A stretch of DNA of 64,000 nucleotides. Origin: Nitrospirota bacterium. Its GTDB lineage: Bacteria > Nitrospirota > Nitrospiria > SBBL01 > JAADHI01. The notes beneath the pieces are model-generated. The model did not search any database. It was not told the origin of the DNA and worked only from the letters and a program-made list of their open reading frames with translations. The first letter of the stretch is position 1. Each line of letters starts with the position of its first letter. Made by a program: the position numbers and the translations under genes. Below are positions 44,852 to 53,863 of the stretch, one piece after another. The stretch spans positions 62,001-126,000 of the forward strand of contig JAJDBW010000047.1 in the NCBI GenBank assembly GCA_029261155.1. The letters are read 5' to 3'.

Positions 44852-46189
44852 ATGTTTAGAATATTTAACAGATATTATTCTGTAAGGCATACATTTTACT
44901 TTGCCTTCGAGAATGTGTTGATCCTGATTTTTCTCATGTGGGGAGCCATTGTCGGAGGAGAATGGACCAGCCTGATCTTGGCGCCGATTGTTTGCCAAGT
45001 GTGCCTCTATTATAACGAGCTCTCCCCGCCTTTTTCCCGGTTTTCGATTAAGGAGTTTTGGATAAAGCATTTGCAGTCGATGCTCTGGGCGACCGCAATC
45101 TTGGTCTTCTTTTATTGGATGATGCCGCCTCCCATGGCCGAGTTGGGTCCTTTTTGGTGGCGTTTGGCTTTCTTCCCTTTAATTCTTATTGGGCTTCGTT
45201 TAGGCTATCAAGCCCTAGCAACCACGCGGAAGCTGGACACGCCCATTTTGATATTGGGGTCTGGTACGGTGGCCACAGCCTTGAAGTCCTTTTTATCGCA
45301 GGAAGGGAATTGGGGTTATCGTGTTTTTCATTTTCAGTGGGACTTGACTTCCTCAAGTAAAGTAGACGATCAATTAGAGAATTTGACTGATTTTGTTAAA
45401 CGTCAAAAAATCAAACAAGTCGTTGTGGCCTTGCATGATCGTCGGGGTCAGCTTCCAGTTCGATCTTTGCTCCAGCTGCGGGTCCAAGGGATAGAAATTG
45501 TAGAAGCGGTTTCCTTTTATGAGCGTATTGCCGGTAAGTTCTGTGTCGAATGGATGAAGCCCAGCACGCTGATTTTTAGCGAAGGTTTCAACCGAGTGAA
45601 TCTTTCGCGGATCAGCAAGCGCGTGTCGGATATTCTATTCTCTGTGGTCGGTTTGATCCTTTCGCTGCCGATCTTTTTAATCCTGCCGATCTTGATCAAA
45701 TTAACGTCCAAGGGCCCCGTTTTTTATCGGCAGGAACGCGTTGGCGAAAAGGGTCGCCCTTTTATGCTCATGAAGTTCCGATCCATGCGGCAAGACGCCG
45801 AAACGTTAAGTGGTCCGGTTTGGGCGATGGAAGACGATCCGCGTGTGACCCCCCTTGGGAAGATTTTAAGGCTCATTCGGTTAGATGAAGTTCCACAGAT
45901 GGTGAATGTTCTAAAGGGCGAGATGAGCTTTGTCGGTCCGCGTCCCGAAAGGCCGCTTTTTGTGAAGCAGCTTCGTGAGAAAATCCCTTATTACGATCTT
46001 CGATTTACGGTTAAGCCGGGATTAACAGGCTGGGCTCAAATAAAATATCAGTATGGCGCGACGGAGAAAGATGCGCTTGAAAAACTCCAATACGATCTTT
46101 ATTACATCAAGCACCTTTCTCCGCTATTCGATCTGACAATCGTTGTCGATACAATTCGCGTCGTCCTACTCGGAAAAGGCGCGCGTTAA
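44852..46189 (+). CDS. Exopolysaccharide sugar-phosphate transferase (EpsB/WbaP type)
   Basis: The 445-residue protein starts MFRIFNRYYSVRHTFYF, then four helices (about 15-120), a soluble NAD-like linker domain and a bacterial sugar transferase domain from about 255. The latter opens with a helix (ILFSVVGLILSLPIFLI) and has PVFYRQERVGEKGRPFMLMKFRSM, DEVPQMVNVLKGEM and VGPRPERP. It moves the first sugar phosphate onto undecaprenyl phosphate. The N-terminus fits the XrtA-associated EpsB subgroup. About 140 bp separate it from the kinase gene. Confidence 0.92.
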   Translation: MFRIFNRYYSVRHTFYFAFENVLILIFLMWGAIVGGEWTSLILAPIVCQVCLYYNELSPPFSRFSIKEFWIKHLQSMLWATAILVFFYWMMPPPMAELGPFWWRLAFFPLILIGLRLGYQALATTRKLDTPILILGSGTVATALKSFLSQEGNWGYRVFHFQWDLTSSSKVDDQLENLTDFVKRQKIKQVVVALHDRRGQLPVRSLLQLRVQGIEIVEAVSFYERIAGKFCVEWMKPSTLIFSEGFNRVNLSRISKRVSDILFSVVGLILSLPIFLILPILIKLTSKGPVFYRQERVGEKGRPFMLMKFRSMRQDAETLSGPVWAMEDDPRVTPLGKILRLIRLDEVPQMVNVLKGEMSFVGPRPERPLFVKQLREKIPYYDLRFTVKPGLTGWAQIKYQYGATEKDALEKLQYDLYYIKHLSPLFDLTIVVDTIRVVLLGKGAR

Positions 46190-46198
46190 GCGGGATCT

Positions 46199-46217
46199 GG
46201 GGTCCGTCCCCCCTTTT
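46199..46217 (+). terminator. Weak terminator-like element after the sugar transferase gene
   Basis: GGGG (46199-46202) and CCCC (46208-46211) form a short stem followed by CCTTTT. The stem is only four pairs, so termination is uncertain. It lies before the NusG/RfaH-like gene, whose product might suppress such pauses. Confidence 0.25.
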
Positions 46218-46391
46218 GTTGAGCCATAAAATTAATCTGTCACGTCGGAGCATCATTCGGTTGTCCATGTTCAGTTTCGCTTTCAGTCGAGGCTTTTGAT
46301 CGTGAATTGACAAGTCATGGACCTTCAGTTAAGCTTTTCTTCAAAGACCTTTCCGGAGTATCATCCCACATCTTATAGGATCAGCTAAGAA

Positions 46392-46889
46392 ATGAATTGG
46401 TATGTCGTCAATATCAAACCTAAGCAGGACCGGATCGCGATTTTAAGCCTTCAACGGCTCGGCCTTGAAACGTTTTACCCGAAGATCAGGGAGCACCGGG
46501 TGATTAGAAGGAAAAAATGCCTTGTTTCCGGGCCCTTATTCCCTGGCTATTGCTTTGCTCGCTTTAATGTCGCCTTACATTATAAGGCGGTTCATTATGC
46601 GCATGGCGTCCGCGGTTTGGTGTCTTTTGGGGTTTCCCCAGCCCGTGTTGAAGACGAAGCGATCTATTCGATTAAGTCGAGAATCGAAGGCGATTTTATT
46701 GTCATTCCGCCGCCTGCTTTTCAGGCGGGCCAATCCGTAAGAATACAAGACGGTCCCTTTGAGGGCTTAGAGGCTATTTTTGAACGTGAGATGCCCGCGC
46801 AGCAACGTGTTGTATTGTTATTAAAGATGTTGTCATATCAAGCAAGTATTATTGTAGATCGAGATTGTGTCGCCTTAGCAGCGAATTAA
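46392..46889 (+). CDS. NusG-like antitermination factor (RfaH/UpxY type)
   Basis: The 165-residue protein has an NGN domain starting NWYVVNIKPKQDRIAILSLQ, with the characteristic FPGYCFARF strand, and a short KOW domain (FQAGQSVRIQDGPFEGLEAIF). It is a specialised NusG paralogue of the kind encoded in capsule and EPS operons, where it lets RNA polymerase read long operons through. No ops sequence was found just upstream. Its place near the middle of the EPS locus supports a local antitermination role. Confidence 0.9.
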   Translation: MNWYVVNIKPKQDRIAILSLQRLGLETFYPKIREHRVIRRKKCLVSGPLFPGYCFARFNVALHYKAVHYAHGVRGLVSFGVSPARVEDEAIYSIKSRIEGDFIVIPPPAFQAGQSVRIQDGPFEGLEAIFEREMPAQQRVVLLLKMLSYQASIIVDRDCVALAAN

Positions 46890-47067
46890 CCGGCGCTGTT
46901 TTTAGCAAGCGTCTTGTCTATGCTAGAACCAAATGGTGCCGAGGTGGCTGGCCTATCGGCAGGTACCCAAAAGAAGTAGGATTTGTTTTGTCGGCCCTGT
47001 TTTCTATTCGAACAACGAATTGTCGTTTCATCGTAGGTGTTCCATAAATAAGATTGCTCACCGTGCC

Positions 47068-48348
47068 ATGCACCGGTATGGCGGCAGCCTGCCGGCGTCC
47101 CAGGAGTGTTGTATCTACAAGGCCTTCCCGAATTCTCATGTTATTAAAAAGGGATTATGGGTCCTTTTCTTCCTTGTTTTTGTCGTTTCTTTTCCTGTTG
47201 GCTTGTCTCAGGCAGCAGTCATTCTCAATTCTTCTCTTTCAATTTCTGGCGAGTATACGGATAACCTTTTTTTCTCCGAGACGGATAAAAAATCGGATTT
47301 CTCTACCATTGTCTCTCCTGCTATGAAGATCGATTTTACAAGCCGACATGTCACGCTCAACGTGGGATATCGCGGCTCTGCAATTTTTTATTCTCAGAAT
47401 TCCCAAGCCGATGGATATTTTCAATCCCTTGCCTTTGATATCGATTTTCCAGGGCTCAATCGCCAGATCAGAGGTTTGAAAGTGAAATTTATAGAAAGGG
47501 TGTCGTTTTCGCCCGAACTGAATGCCTATTCTTTTGGAGATCCAAATTTGACGCAAGAAGAACGCTTTAGTCAGGTGCTTCAGGAAGGCGAAGGAATTCA
47601 AGGCGATCGAGTGGATACATTTCGGAATGTCGCAGGTGTCGAATTGTCTTATTCTTGGACGCAGAATTTTGAAACCACCGCCACATACACAAATGTCATT
47701 ACGCGGTATTCCGGCAGTGCAATTGAAGATACCGAAGTGAATGTCACGACTCTAGATGGCACTTATCATTATCAAGTCACATCTAGGACAGAATGGAAGG
47801 CCAGATATGGCGTTGCCGCAAGCTTTGGTGATAACCAAGAAAGAGACGCCCTAATTCATCAAGTGAGTGTCGGTGTCGAGCATCAAGTGACCCGTCTCCT
47901 CTCCGTGAATGGGGATATTGGGGTTTCTTTTGTCGAAGGGGAGTCTCCTGAGATGCTCTTTGAGGCTGGAATCACCAAGCGATATCGTAAAGGCATCCTC
48001 AGCCTTCAGTATACAAGCAATGTTGTGGCGGGCTTGGGCGTGATACAAGGCGCCGTTCGCCGCGAAAGTGTTGTTGGCGAAGCCACACGTTCGATTGGAG
48101 AGGTCACGACATCCTATCTTCAAGTGGGTTATGCCAACAACCGAAGCTTCGAAGCCAATCGAATCGATGTCAGCACCTACACGGTTCAAACTGGGGTCTC
48201 GACCCGCTTGCTCTCCTGGCTTCAAGGGATGATCAGTTATTCCTATCTAAAACAACGAGATCAAGGAAATTTTTCCGAAAATGGCGTGAGAAATGTAATC
48301 AATATCTCCCTAACGGCGAGCGCTCCTGCAATGCGGCTTATAAAATGA
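47068..48348 (+). CDS. Outer-membrane beta-barrel protein of EPS locus (XrtA-associated family)
   Basis: ATG at 47068 is the last in-frame ATG before the signal sequence (LWVLFFLVFVVSFPVGLSQA); no strong ribosome site is visible. The mature part has the alternating pattern of a transmembrane beta-barrel: SLSISGEYTDNLFFSE, RHVTLNVGYRGSAIFYSQ, TATYTNVITRYSG, TSYLQVGYANNRSF and a final INISLTASAP. It resembles the PEP-CTERM-associated putative outer-membrane proteins near EPS export genes. It may be the outer-membrane export pore. It overlaps the next gene by four bases (ATGA). Confidence 0.85.
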   Translation: MHRYGGSLPASQECCIYKAFPNSHVIKKGLWVLFFLVFVVSFPVGLSQAAVILNSSLSISGEYTDNLFFSETDKKSDFSTIVSPAMKIDFTSRHVTLNVGYRGSAIFYSQNSQADGYFQSLAFDIDFPGLNRQIRGLKVKFIERVSFSPELNAYSFGDPNLTQEERFSQVLQEGEGIQGDRVDTFRNVAGVELSYSWTQNFETTATYTNVITRYSGSAIEDTEVNVTTLDGTYHYQVTSRTEWKARYGVAASFGDNQERDALIHQVSVGVEHQVTRLLSVNGDIGVSFVEGESPEMLFEAGITKRYRKGILSLQYTSNVVAGLGVIQGAVRRESVVGEATRSIGEVTTSYLQVGYANNRSFEANRIDVSTYTVQTGVSTRLLSWLQGMISYSYLKQRDQGNFSENGVRNVINISLTASAPAMRLIK

Positions 48349-48734
48349 AATCCATCACATTGTCTGCATCGCTTATCTACATGTGGGTACTCTACTGGCT
48401 TTCATCACTTCCTGGCACGGGGACTTCGGAAAACCTTTTATCGACGGTTCCTTCGTTTTTCCAGAATATGTTACATCTGCCCGCTTATGGTCTTCTTGTC
48501 CTATTGTGGATTGCTACCTTTAAAGCCCGTCGCTATCAAGACAGTCGAGCGATATGGCTTTCGGCCAGCCTGGCAACGGCCTATGGGGCGGGACTCGAAC
48601 TTTACCAAGCCTATGTGCCTGGGCGGTTTCCTTCTTGGACCGATTTGATATTAAACCTAATGGGAATCCTCCTTTTTTCGGCCGGGTATCGTTTTTTTAA
48701 GCCCTATCTTCTCATTTTTCGTATGGGTGTGTAA
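48345..48734 (+). CDS. VanZ-like membrane protein
   Basis: A 129-residue protein with four helices: about 5-23, 38-58, 69-87 and 96-116. It has the VanZ-type motif YQAYVPGRFPSWTDLILNLMG near residue 90. VanZ-like proteins often occur in XrtA-type EPS loci, fused to or near the exosortase; their biochemical role is unsettled. Its ATG overlaps the preceding stop (ATGA), so it is translationally coupled to the outer-membrane protein. Confidence 0.85.
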   Translation: MKSITLSASLIYMWVLYWLSSLPGTGTSENLLSTVPSFFQNMLHLPAYGLLVLLWIATFKARRYQDSRAIWLSASLATAYGAGLELYQAYVPGRFPSWTDLILNLMGILLFSAGYRFFKPYLLIFRMGV

Positions 48735-48872
48735 GCAAGGACGCGGATGCAAGACCAAGCCCAGAGTAATATATTATTGAGCCCGTTTGGAATAAATCCG
48801 AGAGACAAAAGCCATTATCAATCCGAGGTTTTTGTTGGGGCGTTCATGCGTTTGGCAAGGCAGAGTCCATAG

Positions 48873-49709
48873 ATGATTAATGCCCTTTCAATCGATGTGG
48901 AGGATTACTATCAGGTTTCCGCATTCGAATCCGTTGTTTCACATAGTGAATGGGAGGGATTCGAAAGTCGGGTTCAAAGGAACACGGATCTCCTTTTGGA
49001 TATTCTGGACGAATTTCAAACCAAGGCCACTTTTTTTATCTTGGGTTGGGTTGCCGAGCGGCACCCGGCGCTTGTTAAAAAAATTCACCAGCGTGGGCAT
49101 GAGGTGGCCTCTCATGGATATCAACATCAACGAGTCTATACTCAACAACCAGAAATATTTAAGGAGGAAACACGGAAATCGAAAATAATCCTCGAAGACC
49201 TCATCGGTCAAGCCGTGAAAGGATATCGGGCGGCGAGTTATTCGATTACCAAAGAGAGCCTTTGGGCGCTCGACATCCTGATTGAAGAAGGTTTTTCATA
49301 CGATTCGAGCATCTTTCCCGTAATACATGACCGTTACGGTATTCCCGATGCGGAACGTTTCTCCCATATCATCAAACGCGAATCGGGAAGCATTCGAGAA
49401 TATCCCCTATCAACATTGCGATTTGGCAAGATGAACATGCCCGTAGGGGGCGGTGGTTATCTCCGACTTTTCCCCTATCCCATTACGCGATGGGCGATTA
49501 ACCGCATTAATACCTTGGAGAAGCAACCTTCGATCGTTTATCTGCACCCTTGGGAGGTCGATCCCGGACAGCCGCGGATTCAAGGAAGCCTGCTCTCTAA
49601 GTTTCGTCATTACGTCAACCTAAATAAGACCGAGAACACGGTCAGAAACTTACTGAGGGATTTCAACTTTGCTCCGCTTGGTGAGTTGGTGTCAAAGAAC
49701 GCGCAGTGA
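48873..49709 (+). CDS. Polysaccharide deacetylase (XrtA-associated, DUF3473 type)
   Basis: The 278-residue NodB-type deacetylase has the motif SIDVEDYYQV (catalytic Asp and metal-binding Asp), FFILGWVAERHP, HEVASHGYQHQRV with the two metal His, GYRAASYSI and the C-terminal DUF3473-type segment MPVGGGGYLRLFPYP. It removes acetyl groups from amino sugars of the polysaccharide in the periplasm or membrane. This subgroup accompanies exosortase-type EPS loci. It has no signal peptide. Confidence 0.92.
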   Translation: MINALSIDVEDYYQVSAFESVVSHSEWEGFESRVQRNTDLLLDILDEFQTKATFFILGWVAERHPALVKKIHQRGHEVASHGYQHQRVYTQQPEIFKEETRKSKIILEDLIGQAVKGYRAASYSITKESLWALDILIEEGFSYDSSIFPVIHDRYGIPDAERFSHIIKRESGSIREYPLSTLRFGKMNMPVGGGGYLRLFPYPITRWAINRINTLEKQPSIVYLHPWEVDPGQPRIQGSLLSKFRHYVNLNKTENTVRNLLRDFNFAPLGELVSKNAQ

Positions 49710-49902
49710 GTACGACAAAACCACGCTATTTTTTAAATTTTCCTAGCCCTTCTTTATTCTTCGTAAATTAAAACGCTCAAATGCCGATGATCTATCTGAA
49801 TAATGAACGGCTATTAATGCATACGAAGGATAACTGTACAAGCGCTTTTCGTGGGCAGGATTACTTGACAGGCCTTCGCATAAAACGAGGCGACCCCGAT
49901 AG

Positions 49903-50751
49903 ATGGAAAATAAAAACTTGAAAAACCTTATTCTTTTCGACAGCCATGTTCATATCTATGATTGCTACGATATGAATCGTTTTTTCACGATGGCCTATGA
50001 CAATTTTCTGACTATTTCAAAGCGGGATTTTGAGGGAGCCCTTTTTAGTGGCATTCTGCTGTTGTCGGAAACAGCAAGAGACCATTGGTTCGAAAAATTG
50101 GCGGCCTTGCCGGAAGTTGCTAGGAGACAGGGAAAAGAGGATTGGCTTTTTACGAAAACATCTGAATCTTGTACCTTGGCGGCACGATCAGGGACGCGTC
50201 AATTGTTTATTATTGCCGGGCGACAAATCGTCACGGCGGAAAATTTAGAAGTCCTCGCTTTGTGTTCCAGAAAAACCTATGCGGAGGGGCAGCCGATCGA
50301 TAAAGTCTTAGATCTTGTGATCGAGCAAGGCGGTATTCCTGTGATTCCCTGGGGAACAGGAAAGTGGCTCGGCAGGCGCGGAAAGATTTTGAATCGGCTC
50401 CTGGAAAACCGTCCGCAGGATTTTTTTCTCGGTGACAACAGCGGCCGACCCGTGTTTTGGACAAAGCCTGCGCATTTTAAAAAAGCAAGGGCTAAAGGTG
50501 TTCGCATCCTTCCTGGGAGTGACCCCCTTCCCTTTCCAGGGGAGCTGTCACAAGTAGCCTCCTTTGGTGCGGCTTGCAAGGCGAGAATGGATGCCAGTCG
50601 TCCCGCACACACCCTTAAAGAACTCTTTCGTGCACCCGGCACAATTGTTTCCTCCTATGGGGATTTGGAATCTCCATTGCGTTTTATTAAAAACCAAATC
50701 GCCATGCAACGCGTGAAACAGCTTCGGGATCGGGTGCCACAGCCATCATGA
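49903..50751 (+). CDS. Putative PHP-like metallohydrolase of EPS locus
   Basis: No named family is certain. The 282-residue protein begins with a His-rich metal motif (FDSHVHIYD), and later has PWGTGKWLGRRG, FFLGDNSGRP and GVRILPGSDPLPF, which recall the metal-binding loops of PHP or amidohydrolase folds (D-x-H-x-H at the start, S-D near the end). It has no signal peptide or membrane helix. It overlaps the glycosyltransferase gene by four bases (ATGA), so it belongs to the EPS operon. Substrate unknown; a phosphoesterase or deacylase on a glycan precursor is possible. Confidence 0.7.
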   Translation: MENKNLKNLILFDSHVHIYDCYDMNRFFTMAYDNFLTISKRDFEGALFSGILLLSETARDHWFEKLAALPEVARRQGKEDWLFTKTSESCTLAARSGTRQLFIIAGRQIVTAENLEVLALCSRKTYAEGQPIDKVLDLVIEQGGIPVIPWGTGKWLGRRGKILNRLLENRPQDFFLGDNSGRPVFWTKPAHFKKARAKGVRILPGSDPLPFPGELSQVASFGAACKARMDASRPAHTLKELFRAPGTIVSSYGDLESPLRFIKNQIAMQRVKQLRDRVPQPS

Positions 50752-51926
50752 AGGCCTTGGTCATCGCGCCACAACCTTTTTTTTCCCCTCGGGGTACGCC
50801 CTTTAGTGTTTACTACCGGACCGCTATTGCCGCTGAGTTGGGTCTAGAAATTGATTTGCTGACCTATGGTCAAGGGCAGGATGTCGATATTCCGGGTGTC
50901 AATATTATTCGAATTCCAAGCTTCAAATTTCTGGGAGAGGTGAAGGTTGGGCCCTCCCTATTAAAACTGTTTCTCGATTTCATCATGATTTTTAAAACCA
51001 TCGGCCTCCTGCTTAAAAACAATTACGATGTCGTGCATGCCCACGAGGAGGCAGTCTTTTTTTCCTATGTCTTAAAGCCCCTGTTTCGATACAAGCTGAT
51101 CTACGACATGCATTCCAGCCTGCCTCAGCAACTGGAGAATTTCAAATTTACGCAATCGCGTCTGCTCATCGGTTTGTTCAGCGCGCTCGAAAACCGTTGC
51201 CTCCGAAGCGCCGAGGCTGTCATCACCATTTGTCCTGCCTTGGCCGATTATGCCTTGAGTCTCTTGTCAAAAAAAGAGAAGCATTTTCTCATTGAAAATT
51301 CTCTTTTCGATCCGGTCAAACTTAGCCACAAGGACTCTGTCCCATCGGCCACAACGTCGCTTGATAGGAACCTGATCGACCTGCCCTTGGATAAAAAATG
51401 CTTGGTCTATGCCGGGACCCTGGAACCCTATCAAGGCATCGACTTAATGCTCAAGGCCTTTGCCCAAGCGAAATTAGAGGATGCGGTCTTGCTTGTCGTC
51501 GGTGGGCAAGCCGCACAGGTCCTGCGCTACCGTGCGCTGGCAGATCAACTTGGTCTTTCGCACGCTTGTTTTTTTACAGGGCAATTAAGTCAGCAGTGCG
51601 CCCAGGAATATATGAATAATGCCGATGTCTTGGTTTCGCCTCGGATAGAAGGGAATAACACCCCTTTAAAGGTCTATCAATTGTTGGCGAGCGAGATTGC
51701 GATCGTGGCCACCAAAATCTATTCGCATACCCAGGTCTTGAATGAAGAGGTCGCCTTTCTCGTCGATCCGACGCCGGAGAGCATGGCGAAAGGATTTGTG
51801 GCCGCGTTGAATCAAGACCCCACCCACGCTCGAAAGGTTTCCAACGCACTTCGTCTCTATCAAGAAAAATATTCGCGAGAGGCCTATGTTGCGAAGATGC
51901 GGGCCTTGCTGGAGATCCTTCGCTGA
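50748..51926 (+). CDS. Glycosyltransferase family 4 protein
   Basis: A 392-residue GT-B enzyme. The N-terminal domain begins LVIAPQPFFSPRGTPFSVYYR and has YDVVHAHEEAVFF and LIYDMHSSLP. The C-terminal domain has VYAGTLEPYQGIDLML and the nucleotide-sugar motif DVLVSPRIEGNNTPLKVYQLLASE (a variant of the usual E-x7-E). It resembles the exosortase A-associated glycosyltransferases and would add a sugar to the lipid-linked EPS unit. It overlaps the PHP-like gene by four bases and the AsnB gene by one, so all three are coupled. Confidence 0.9.
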   Translation: MKALVIAPQPFFSPRGTPFSVYYRTAIAAELGLEIDLLTYGQGQDVDIPGVNIIRIPSFKFLGEVKVGPSLLKLFLDFIMIFKTIGLLLKNNYDVVHAHEEAVFFSYVLKPLFRYKLIYDMHSSLPQQLENFKFTQSRLLIGLFSALENRCLRSAEAVITICPALADYALSLLSKKEKHFLIENSLFDPVKLSHKDSVPSATTSLDRNLIDLPLDKKCLVYAGTLEPYQGIDLMLKAFAQAKLEDAVLLVVGGQAAQVLRYRALADQLGLSHACFFTGQLSQQCAQEYMNNADVLVSPRIEGNNTPLKVYQLLASEIAIVATKIYSHTQVLNEEVAFLVDPTPESMAKGFVAALNQDPTHARKVSNALRLYQEKYSREAYVAKMRALLEILR

Positions 51927-53806
51927 TGTGTGGAATCGTCGGCCTCATGTATCATGACCGCCAAAAACCGGTCCGCCAAGAAAGCGTTAAAAAAATGTGC
52001 GACACCCTTGTTCATCGCGGACCGGACGACGAAGGTTTTTATGTCGATCGAAACGTCGGGATCGGCATGCGGCGTCTCACGGTGATCGATTTAAGTACGG
52101 GCCATCAACCGATGACCAATGAGGATGGGCGGTACTGGATTGTCTTTAACGGGGAAATTTATAACTACCCCGAATTAAGGAAAGAATTGGAATCGAAAGG
52201 GCATCGGTTTGCAACCAATACCGACACCGAAACTATCGTCCATGCCTATGAAGAATTTGGCGAGGCTTGTGTCGAGAGATTAAACGGCATGTTTGCCTTT
52301 GCCCTCTGGGACCGGGAGGAAGAGAAGCTGGTCCTGGCAAGGGACCGGCTGGGCGTTAAACCCCTTTATTATTATGAGGGCGCCGACCGCTTTGTTTTCG
52401 GTTCTGAGCTCAAAGCCGTTCTTGCCGATCCGGACGTTCCGCGGGTGATCGATTTTCGGGCGCTCGACCGCTTTCTCACCTTTGAATATATCCCTTCGCC
52501 CCTGTCGATTTTTCAAGGCATTCGTAAGCTTCCGCCGGGCCACCTCTTAACCCTCGAAAAAGGGAAGACATCGCTAAAGCAATATTGGAACCTCCCGACC
52601 TATGTTCATCACAAAAGTGAAGAAGAGCTCACCGAGGTTTTCTATGATCTCATGAAAGATGCGGTGAAAATTCGATTGATCAGCGATGTGCCTCTGGGGG
52701 CGTTTCTCAGTGGAGGCGTCGATTCCAGCACCATCGTTTGCATGATGAGCGAACTCATGAATCAACCCGTGAAGACCTTTTCGATCGGGTTTGACGATCC
52801 CTCCTACAACGAGTTGGACTACGCGAGAGCCGTTGCAAAGCACTATGGGGCCGAGCATCAGGATCTCATCATTCAGCCCAATATCGTTGACTTGGTCGAG
52901 GATCTCATCAAGTATTTGGATGAACCCCTTGCCGATGTCTCGGTCTTTCCCACTTACTTGGTGTCCAAACTTGCGCGTGAACAGGTTACGGTGGTCCTTT
53001 CCGGCGATGGCGGTGATGAACTCTTCGGCGGATACGATTGGTATCTTGCCGAGAAGGTATCGCGGTCCTATCAAAAATTGCCTTTATCAATTCGAACGAA
53101 ACTGATTCCTTTTCTGATGAACGCGGTGCCACCCTCCTCCCAAAAGAAGGGACTCGTAAATAAGGCGAAGCGTTTTGTGGAAGGGGCCCAACTTCCGGAA
53201 GCGCTCCAGCACTTTCGCTGGAATATCTTTTTGAGTGAAGACCGAAAGAGCACACTTTACCAGGATGGGCTCAGCGCCTCTCTTGCCGGAGAAAGCGCCT
53301 ATGCGCCGCACCTAAGTTATCTTCGAGAAATGCAAGGGTCCGATCCGCTGTGGCAGCAACAATATGCTGACATAAAAACCTTCATGGTCGATGATATTTT
53401 GGTGAAGGTCGATCGAATGAGTATGGCAAATTCCTTAGAGGCCCGGACGCCCTTTTTGGATTACCGGGTCGCGGAGTTTGCCGCTGGGCTTCCGTCCGAC
53501 CTAAAATTAAAGGGATTCAAAACGAAGTGGTTTTTAAAACAGGCTATGAGAAAGAAGCTGCCTCCCTTCGTTATCGATAGAAAGAAAGAAGGTTTCAGCA
53601 TCCCCATGAAAAATTGGCTAAAGGGCGATCTGAAGCCAATGATGCAAGATCTTCTTTCGCCGGATCGGATTAACAAAGAAGGTCTTTTTCAATCGGATTA
53701 TATCGAGAAGATGAAGAAAGAGCATCTGGCGGGGACGGCCAATCATGCACATCAACTTTGGTCCTTGATGGTGTTTGAGACCTGGCGGGATCTCTATCTC
53801 AATTGA
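51926..53806 (+). CDS. asnB: AsnB-type glutamine amidotransferase 1 of EPS locus
   Basis: The 626-residue protein has an N-terminal glutaminase with Cys2 (MCGIVGLMYHD) and HRGPDDEGFY, and a synthetase domain with the ATP pyrophosphatase loop LSGGVDSS (about residue 260) and LSGDGGDELFGGYDW. All catalytic residues are in place. In EPS loci such asparagine-synthase-like enzymes amidate uronic acids or other carboxyl groups; XrtA loci often carry one. It may act on the glucuronate supplied by Ugd. It starts with a one-base overlap to the glycosyltransferase gene. Confidence 0.9.
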   Translation: MCGIVGLMYHDRQKPVRQESVKKMCDTLVHRGPDDEGFYVDRNVGIGMRRLTVIDLSTGHQPMTNEDGRYWIVFNGEIYNYPELRKELESKGHRFATNTDTETIVHAYEEFGEACVERLNGMFAFALWDREEEKLVLARDRLGVKPLYYYEGADRFVFGSELKAVLADPDVPRVIDFRALDRFLTFEYIPSPLSIFQGIRKLPPGHLLTLEKGKTSLKQYWNLPTYVHHKSEEELTEVFYDLMKDAVKIRLISDVPLGAFLSGGVDSSTIVCMMSELMNQPVKTFSIGFDDPSYNELDYARAVAKHYGAEHQDLIIQPNIVDLVEDLIKYLDEPLADVSVFPTYLVSKLAREQVTVVLSGDGGDELFGGYDWYLAEKVSRSYQKLPLSIRTKLIPFLMNAVPPSSQKKGLVNKAKRFVEGAQLPEALQHFRWNIFLSEDRKSTLYQDGLSASLAGESAYAPHLSYLREMQGSDPLWQQQYADIKTFMVDDILVKVDRMSMANSLEARTPFLDYRVAEFAAGLPSDLKLKGFKTKWFLKQAMRKKLPPFVIDRKKEGFSIPMKNWLKGDLKPMMQDLLSPDRINKEGLFQSDYIEKMKKEHLAGTANHAHQLWSLMVFETWRDLYLN

Positions 53807-53828
53807 AGCCTAGGAAACGAAGGGGATG

Positions 53829-53851
53829 GCCTCTCGCCGCAAGGCGGAGGC
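53829..53851 (+). promoter_or_regulatory. GCAA-tetraloop hairpin covering the ribosome site of the GlpD-like gene
   Basis: GCCTC-T-CGCC (53829-53838) pairs with GGCG-GAGGC (53843-53851) around a GCAA tetraloop, with one bulged T. The 3' arm includes GGAGG (53846-53850), the only ribosome-binding sequence before the ATG at 53864, although the spacing is long. The structure could limit translation of the GlpD-like gene. Confidence 0.45.
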
Positions 53852-53863
53852 AGTAAGCAGAAA

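Noticed and set aside
46890-47160. Possible c-di-GMP riboswitch before the outer-membrane barrel gene
   Set aside because: The GGCAAACC and GACGCAAAGCC core sequences of class I were not found in order.
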